Position numbers and translations under genes: made by a program
Shown here: positions 60,089 to 64,000 of the stretch, one piece after another
How positions within the stretch are numbered: the stretch's first letter is position 1
Layout: the number at the start of each line of letters is the position of its first letter
The notes under the pieces: generated by a model
Seen by the model: the letters and a program-made list of their open reading frames with translations, nothing else
Told to the model about the DNA's origin: nothing
Databases searched by the model: none
Assembly (NCBI GenBank): GCA_045047085.1
Contig: JASFYT010000031.1
Span: 1-64,000, forward strand
Direction of reading: 5' to 3'
DNA: 64,000 bases
Source of the DNA: GCA-2401155 sp045047085
GTDB taxonomy: Bacteria; Pseudomonadota; Alphaproteobacteria; Rhizobiales; Rhizobiaceae

Positions 60089-61372
60089 CTAACGCAGCAC
60101 CTTCGCCAGTTCACTGCTTGGAAAGCATGTGGGCTTGCGACCATTTTTTATTTGCCAACTGCCAATGGCACGTCGGGTTTTGAAACCGGCAAGGCCATCA
60201 GCCCCGCCTACATCGTGGCCCAGTTTTATAAGTCGTTTTTGCATTATCATCACCTGACCGCGTTTTAAGCCGCTAATTTTTTTCCAGCCCGCTTTAAATG
60301 GACTATTTCCATAGGCAATCCTGTCGGCAACATTACCGATGAACAAGGCATAGAGGTCCGAGTTGTTATAGGATTTTATCACATAGAAATTTGGTGTTGC
60401 GATGAAAGCAGGACCACTGAGACCCGCTGGCACAAGCAATGCGGCCTTGCGTTTTAATTCTGATTTGGGAAACGCCTTACCCGAAATGCGCATCACACCA
60501 GACTTGGCCCATGCAGATACGGCACGCATCTGGTCAGGGCCTTCGAGAGCACAGGAAACAGACGATGGCACCTTAGCTTCAAAGCCCCAATCCCTGTCCC
60601 GCTGCCAGCCATATTTATTGAGATAGTTGGCGATCGAAGCAAGTGTATCTGGAACCGATGTCCAGATGTTTCGTTTGCCATCCCCATCGAAATCTACCGC
60701 ATATTCTAGAAAACTCGACGGAAGGAATTGCGGCTGTCCTAAGGCACCTGCCCATGAGCTTTTCATCGAATCGCGGGTGACATACCCCTTTTCAACCATG
60801 ACAAGGGCTGCCAGAATTTCCTTATGAAAAAGTGGCTTTCTAGTGGACATGAAGGCTTTGGTGGTCAGAACCTGAATTGCATCATGGGGGATTTTTGCTC
60901 GACCAAAGCCTGATTCCCTCCCCCAGATCGCCAAAACGATGCGTCCGGGAACACCATATTTTTTCTCAATACGACTAAGAAGCTTTTTGTGCCGGGCAGC
61001 TAGTTTCCTGCCGGAAGCAACCAATGATCGTATTCGCTTTTCAGAAAAATAGGGTGCCGGACTACGGAATTCAGACTGTTGTTGGACCCGCGTAGATTTT
61101 GGCTTTGATCTGGGCATCACCAAATCAGGTAATTTCCAGTTTATCTTCACACCCGACATAACTCTCTTGAAAGTTTGGGAGGAAACACCGCTGGATTGGG
61201 CATCTTTCCACAGGGTTTTGGAAATCCAGCGCTGGAACTGTTTTTCCACTGAAGCTTTCGAAGCAGCATGGACAGGTGAAGCGACTGAAAGCAAAGTAAT
61301 TACCAATGACACGATCAAATAGTTCCCGATCTTCAACCCAAATCTCCGCATTCCTAAATTCCACCGATTCAT
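60089..61372 (-). CDS. MltB-family lytic murein transglycosylase
   Basis: Cleaves the peptidoglycan glycan strand to 1,6-anhydro products. The 427-residue precursor has an N-terminal signal segment (YLIVSLVITLLSVASPVHA), then the SLT-like catalytic domain with the catalytic Glu in AIWGRESGFGRAK, plus SSWAGALGQPQFLPSSFLEYAVDFDGDGKRNIW. A C-terminal peptidoglycan-binding domain (LIKLGHDVGGADGLAGFKTRRAIGSWQ) completes it. This domain order is the soluble MltB/Slt-70-like group common in alphaproteobacteria. No lipobox is seen, so it should be periplasmic and soluble. Confidence 0.95.
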   Translation of the reverse strand: MNRWNLGMRRFGLKIGNYLIVSLVITLLSVASPVHAASKASVEKQFQRWISKTLWKDAQSSGVSSQTFKRVMSGVKINWKLPDLVMPRSKPKSTRVQQQSEFRSPAPYFSEKRIRSLVASGRKLAARHKKLLSRIEKKYGVPGRIVLAIWGRESGFGRAKIPHDAIQVLTTKAFMSTRKPLFHKEILAALVMVEKGYVTRDSMKSSWAGALGQPQFLPSSFLEYAVDFDGDGKRNIWTSVPDTLASIANYLNKYGWQRDRDWGFEAKVPSSVSCALEGPDQMRAVSAWAKSGVMRISGKAFPKSELKRKAALLVPAGLSGPAFIATPNFYVIKSYNNSDLYALFIGNVADRIAYGNSPFKAGWKKISGLKRGQVMIMQKRLIKLGHDVGGADGLAGFKTRRAIGSWQIKNGRKPTCFPSSELAKVLR

Positions 61373-61495
61373 TGAATTAGTCCCACCAACTTATGCCTTA
61401 GAATTATGTTTCTTTCAAAGCAATCCAATTTGTTCTTGTTTTGTTCTATTTCATATGATAATCATGTTTTCCTGGAGCAGGCAAGGAGAAATATT

Positions 61496-62659
61496 ATGGC
61501 ATCGATCGAAACGCAGAATGTTGGTTCGCATCATAGTGCTCCCCTTGCGCATGAGTCATTTATGGCTGACAGCGTCCTTCCAAGGAACCGCCATACCATT
61601 CGGGATACACGTCGACGTGGCCGCGGAGCGGGACTGAATCCATCGAGCCGATATGAGACATTTTCCCGCGATGTATTTGACGACGACTGGCAGACGCTTG
61701 ATGAACTACCGCCATTCAAAACAGAAGTTCAGGTAGAAAACGCACGCACGATCATTGCGAAGAACACATCACCGGATCTTCACTTTGATCGTTCGATCAA
61801 TCCATATCGTGGCTGTGAGCATGGGTGTATTTATTGTTATGCGCGACCGACACACGCTTATATGGGGCTTTCTGCGGGGCTTGATTTTGAATCCAAATTG
61901 TTTGCAAAGCCCGGTGCAGCCAAGCTATTGAAACTGGCCCTTTCAAAAAAGAACTATGAGGCAAGGCCTATCGCTATGGGGACCAATACGGACCCGTATC
62001 AACCAATTGAAAAAAAATGGCGTATCACACGGGAAATACTGGAAGTTCTGGAACAGGCAGACCATCCGGTAGCGATTGTTACAAAATCGCATCTGGTGAC
62101 GCGTGATATTGATATTCTTGAGCGAATGGCAACCAAGAATCTTGTTCGGGTAGCAATCTCCATCACTACACTGGATAGGCGTCTGGCACGGGCAATGGAA
62201 CCACGTGCAGCAGCACCCGGCCTGCGGTTGAAGACCATTCATCAATTGAGTGAAGCCGGCATTCCAACGTCCGTAATGATTGGTCCGGTCATTCCTGCAC
62301 TTAGTGATCACGAGATGGAGCGTATTTTAGAATCGGCCAAAGCTGCCGGTGCAGATGAGGCTGGATATATTCTGCTGCGCCTGCCCGGTGAAGTAAGCCC
62401 TATTTTTCGCGACTGGCTGCTACGGGAATACCCTGATCGCTACAACAGAGTGTTGGGGCTTCTTCGCTCCATGCGCGGCGGGAAAGATTATAATGCCGAG
62501 TTTGGTGAACGTATGCGGGGTGATGGGCCTTATGCATGGCAGATCAGGCGGCGTTTTGAAATTGCCTGTAAAAGGTTAAAGCTCAACCGTGACAGGCATC
62601 AACTTAATACTAATTTGTTCCAGTCACCCATGAATAATACGCAACTTAGTTTGTTCTAA
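61496..62659 (+). CDS. PA0069-type radical SAM protein
   Basis: A 387-residue radical SAM protein related to the SplB group. The cluster motif is GCEHGCIYCYARPTH (C-x3-C-x2-C). Neighbouring family segments include RSINPYRGC, AMGTNTDPYQPIEKKWRITREILE, VTKSHLVTRDIDIL and VSITTLDRRLARAMEPRAAAP. The substrate is unknown. It starts at ATG 61496, with AAGGAG at ideal spacing; 30 in-frame codons upstream are discounted. It lies between a transglycosylase and rnhB, as in rhizobia. Confidence 0.93.
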   Translation: MASIETQNVGSHHSAPLAHESFMADSVLPRNRHTIRDTRRRGRGAGLNPSSRYETFSRDVFDDDWQTLDELPPFKTEVQVENARTIIAKNTSPDLHFDRSINPYRGCEHGCIYCYARPTHAYMGLSAGLDFESKLFAKPGAAKLLKLALSKKNYEARPIAMGTNTDPYQPIEKKWRITREILEVLEQADHPVAIVTKSHLVTRDIDILERMATKNLVRVAISITTLDRRLARAMEPRAAAPGLRLKTIHQLSEAGIPTSVMIGPVIPALSDHEMERILESAKAAGADEAGYILLRLPGEVSPIFRDWLLREYPDRYNRVLGLLRSMRGGKDYNAEFGERMRGDGPYAWQIRRRFEIACKRLKLNRDRHQLNTNLFQSPMNNTQLSLF

Positions 62660-62677
62660 GGTCTGTATCTGATTTCT

Positions 62678-62712
62678 CCATACCTAGTTCGCCGCAATTG
62701 AATTGGGTATGG
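62678..62712 (+). other. Hairpin covering the first possible rnhB start codon
   Basis: Arms CCATACC (62678-62684) and GGTATGG (62706-62712) are perfectly complementary over 7 bp, and the ATG at 62709 lies in the right arm. It could be a weak terminator for the radical SAM gene or could hide that ATG, which favours the downstream start at 62751. Confidence 0.4.
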
Positions 62713-62750
62713 GGCTTGCAGAGAGTCGGAGTTTGGTGAAGCATCGCCCT

Positions 62751-63410
62751 ATGCCCCAATCATCAAACACCGATTCTCTGCCCTTATTCAAACTGCCTGA
62801 CGGGCCTAATTTTCTTTTCGAAGAAAGACTGGGCACAATGGGGCATTGGCCGGTCGCAGGGGTCGATGAGGCCGGACGCGGACCTCTCGCGGGCCCGGTT
62901 GTGGCGGCTGCGGTTATATTGGATGTGAATAATATTCCTGACGGTATCAACGATTCAAAAAAACTCTCTGCCGGCAAGCGTGAAACAATATTTGATCAAA
63001 TCATGCTCACATCTCTTGTTGCGTGGTCAGCCTCCCCAGCCAAAGAGATCGATGGGATCAATATACGTCAAGCAACACTTGCAGCGATGGTGCGTTCTGT
63101 TCATTCTCTATCTTTAGTGCCGAAATATGTATTGGTGGATGGCCACGATGTGCCGGAGCCGATATCAGGTATAGGGGAAGCGCTCATCAAAGGAGATGCA
63201 CGATCTCTTTCAATCGCCGCAGCTTCTATTGTCGCAAAGGTCATTCGTGACCGTATGATGGTGCAGGCAGAGATCGAGTATCCGGGTTATGGCTTTGCCA
63301 AACATAAGGGCTATGGCACCAAAGCACACCGCGAGGCCATTCATATTCTGGGGCCCTGTTCTCTCCACAGAAAGAGCTTTGAACCGGTGAAGAGCCTGCT
63401 TGGCTTATAG
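62751..63410 (+). CDS. rnhB: Ribonuclease HII
   Basis: Removes single ribonucleotides and RNA primers from DNA. Catalytic residues are visible in VAGVDEAGRGPLAGPVVAAAVIL (Asp-Glu), the Asp in VLVDGHDVPEP and the Asp/Lys in KVIRDRMM. The C-terminal HKGYGTKAHREAIHILGPCSLHRKSF is also typical. I chose the ATG at 62751, giving 219 residues, the usual length. ATG 62709 or TTG 62703 would extend it and lies in a hairpin. It complements rnhA at the other end of the window. Confidence 0.96.
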   Translation: MPQSSNTDSLPLFKLPDGPNFLFEERLGTMGHWPVAGVDEAGRGPLAGPVVAAAVILDVNNIPDGINDSKKLSAGKRETIFDQIMLTSLVAWSASPAKEIDGINIRQATLAAMVRSVHSLSLVPKYVLVDGHDVPEPISGIGEALIKGDARSLSIAAASIVAKVIRDRMMVQAEIEYPGYGFAKHKGYGTKAHREAIHILGPCSLHRKSFEPVKSLLGL

Positions 63411-63412
63411 AC

Positions 63413-63447
63413 AAAAAAATGCCCGCTACATGGTACGGGCATTTTAA
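63413..63447. terminator. Bidirectional intrinsic terminator between rnhB and atpF
   Basis: A 10-bp perfect stem (AAAATGCCCG / CGGGCATTTT) encloses a 10-nt loop, with A7 on the left and TTTT on the right. It sits between convergent genes. Confidence 0.85.
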
Positions 63448-63468
63448 ATATACAATTTTGATCGGCGA

Positions 63469-63948
63469 TTAATGCAGTTTTGATTTTACTTCTGCAATGC
63501 CTTGTGAGATCAGATCGCTGGCGGTTTTACCGATGACCTTGCTGCCGATGATTTGTTCGGCCGCGGCCATGGCCACGTCAATTGCTGAAGAGCGAACTTC
63601 GGTCAAGGCTTGAGCCTCGGCTTGTTTGATCTTTTGCTCGGCAACGATTGTGCGACGTTCCACGAACTCTTCCATTTTTCTGGCTGCATCCAAAGACAGA
63701 GCATCAGCTTCGCGTTTGGCTGCAGCAATGATGCTCTCGGCTTCTTTTTCAGCTTCTTTGCGTTTGCGCTGATATTCGGCCAGCAAAACTTGCGCTTCTT
63801 CGCGCAGTTTGCGGGCTTCGTCCAGATCGCCACGTATTTTATCAGCACGATCATCCAAATTTTTGGTGATCATTCCAGGTAGCTTGATATAGACCATGCC
63901 GGCCAGAAAGAAGAAAAGAGCAACGGTGGCCCAAAAGGTAGCGTCCAT
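63469..63948 (-). CDS. atpF: F0F1 ATP synthase subunit b
   Basis: The peripheral stalk subunit of the ATP synthase. The 159-residue protein has one N-terminal transmembrane helix (TFWATVALFFFLAGMVYI) followed by a long charged coiled coil rich in Glu, Lys and Ala (LREEAQVLLAEYQRKRKEAEKEAES) and a C-terminal AAEQIIGSKVIGKTASDLI region. Methionines at 63951 and 63948 are adjacent; either could start. It lies just downstream of the related gene at the window edge, as expected for the paired b/b' genes of alphaproteobacteria. Confidence 0.94.
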   Translation of the reverse strand: MDATFWATVALFFFLAGMVYIKLPGMITKNLDDRADKIRGDLDEARKLREEAQVLLAEYQRKRKEAEKEAESIIAAAKREADALSLDAARKMEEFVERRTIVAEQKIKQAEAQALTEVRSSAIDVAMAAAEQIIGSKVIGKTASDLISQGIAEVKSKLH

Positions 63949-63957
63949 CATATTTTC

Positions 63958-64000
63958 CTATTTACCTGCTGCCGAGATTGCTTTTGTAATCTCAGCTTTG
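63958..64000 (-). CDS. Partial upstream ATP synthase gene, probably subunit b'
   Basis: Only the last 13 codons are in the window, reading KAEITKAISAAGK then stop on the minus strand, ending 9 nt before the atpF start. Position directly upstream of atpF in an alphaproteobacterium makes subunit b' (atpG/atpF') the likely identity, but the fragment alone is not diagnostic. Confidence 0.6.
   Translation of the reverse strand, partial: KAEITKAISAAGK

Noticed and set aside
1..64000. tRNA, rRNA, CRISPR array, prophage, transposon or toxin-antitoxin system
   Set aside because: I looked for T-loop signatures, regularly spaced repeats, transposase or integrase motifs and small paired toxin genes on both strands and saw none that could be supported.

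Overview
This window reads as a chromosomal core region of an alphaproteobacterium of the order Hyphomicrobiales (Rhizobiales). Three things point there. It has a CcrM-type GANTC methyltransferase with a C-terminal RAMA-like domain. It has an aa3 cytochrome oxidase cluster in the order ctaC-ctaD-ctaB-coxF-ctaG-ctaE-DUF983-surf1-ispH-thrB-rnhA. It also has neighbourhoods that recur in rhizobial and Brucella-type genomes (smc/dsbA/DUF721/mutY, pdxH/RT0821/dnaJ/fabI/aroC, ialB/tldD, glyQ/glyS). Base composition looks moderate for the order (about half GC, judged by eye). Genes are densely packed on both strands. I see no rRNA, tRNA, CRISPR array, prophage, insertion sequence or integrase.

Layout. 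1-8.5 kb: chromosome structure and DNA maintenance (partial smc, a DsbA-like oxidoreductase, DUF721, mutY, ccrM), then a HAD phosphatase translationally coupled to an MmcQ/YjbR protein. 8.5-17.3 kb: a lipoprotein, threonine synthase, an M16 peptidase, a membrane-bound PAS-GGDEF-EAL protein, YqgE/AlgH, a DsbD-N-like secreted protein and a Prx5-type peroxiredoxin. 17.3-26.3 kb (minus strand): rnhA, thrB, ispH, surf1, DUF983 and the complete aa3 oxidase structural and assembly set. 26.6-30.1 kb: an IalB-family protein, tldD, a DUF899 protein and pdxH. 30.1-41 kb (plus strand): a lipoprotein, a DnaJ-like protein, fabI, a histidine phosphatase, aroC, ribBX, a VCBS-like protein, a histone-deacetylase-like protein, xseB, SCO, an orphan secreted protein, tlyA and a TrmA/RumA-type RNA methylase. 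41-49.8 kb: an FAD-linked 2-hydroxyacid dehydrogenase, tsaC/sua5, an acyl-CoA dehydrogenase and crotonase pair, a DUF6101 protein, ubiA, purD, a small membrane protein and YtoQ. 49.8-55.6 kb (minus strand): glyS, a small secreted protein, glyQ, a 60-residue anchored protein, an S49 peptidase, a TrmN6-type methylase and DUF2007. 55.8-64 kb: polyprenyl synthase, a TPR protein, ispE, a MoaB-type protein, an MltB-type transglycosylase, a PA0069-type radical SAM protein, rnhB, and the start of the F0 ATP synthase b/b' genes.

Functional links. Respiration is the strongest theme: oxidase subunits I-III, heme and copper assembly factors (CtaB, CtaG, SURF1, a distant SCO protein) and the ATP synthase stalk. 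Isoprenoid metabolism appears as IspE, IspH, a long-chain polyprenyl synthase, UbiA and CtaB. However, dxs is not in the slot between xseB and tlyA where I recall it in rhizobia. Threonine synthesis appears twice (thrC, thrB).

I did not find a clearly novel multi-gene system; most of the window is conserved housekeeping. The best second-look items are non-coding: a CtrA-like box upstream of ccrM, an FNR/FixK-type box upstream of ctaC, an ACGT-NN-ACGT operator-like palindrome ahead of the acyl-CoA dehydrogenase, a hairpin-rich leader before the DUF6101 gene, an inverted repeat ahead of dnaJ, and intrinsic hairpins that subdivide the cytochrome oxidase cluster. Among proteins, the notable ones are a GGDEF-EAL protein with a degenerate GGDQF site, a RibB with a zinc-ligand-less RibA-like domain, and small secreted orphans inside conserved clusters.
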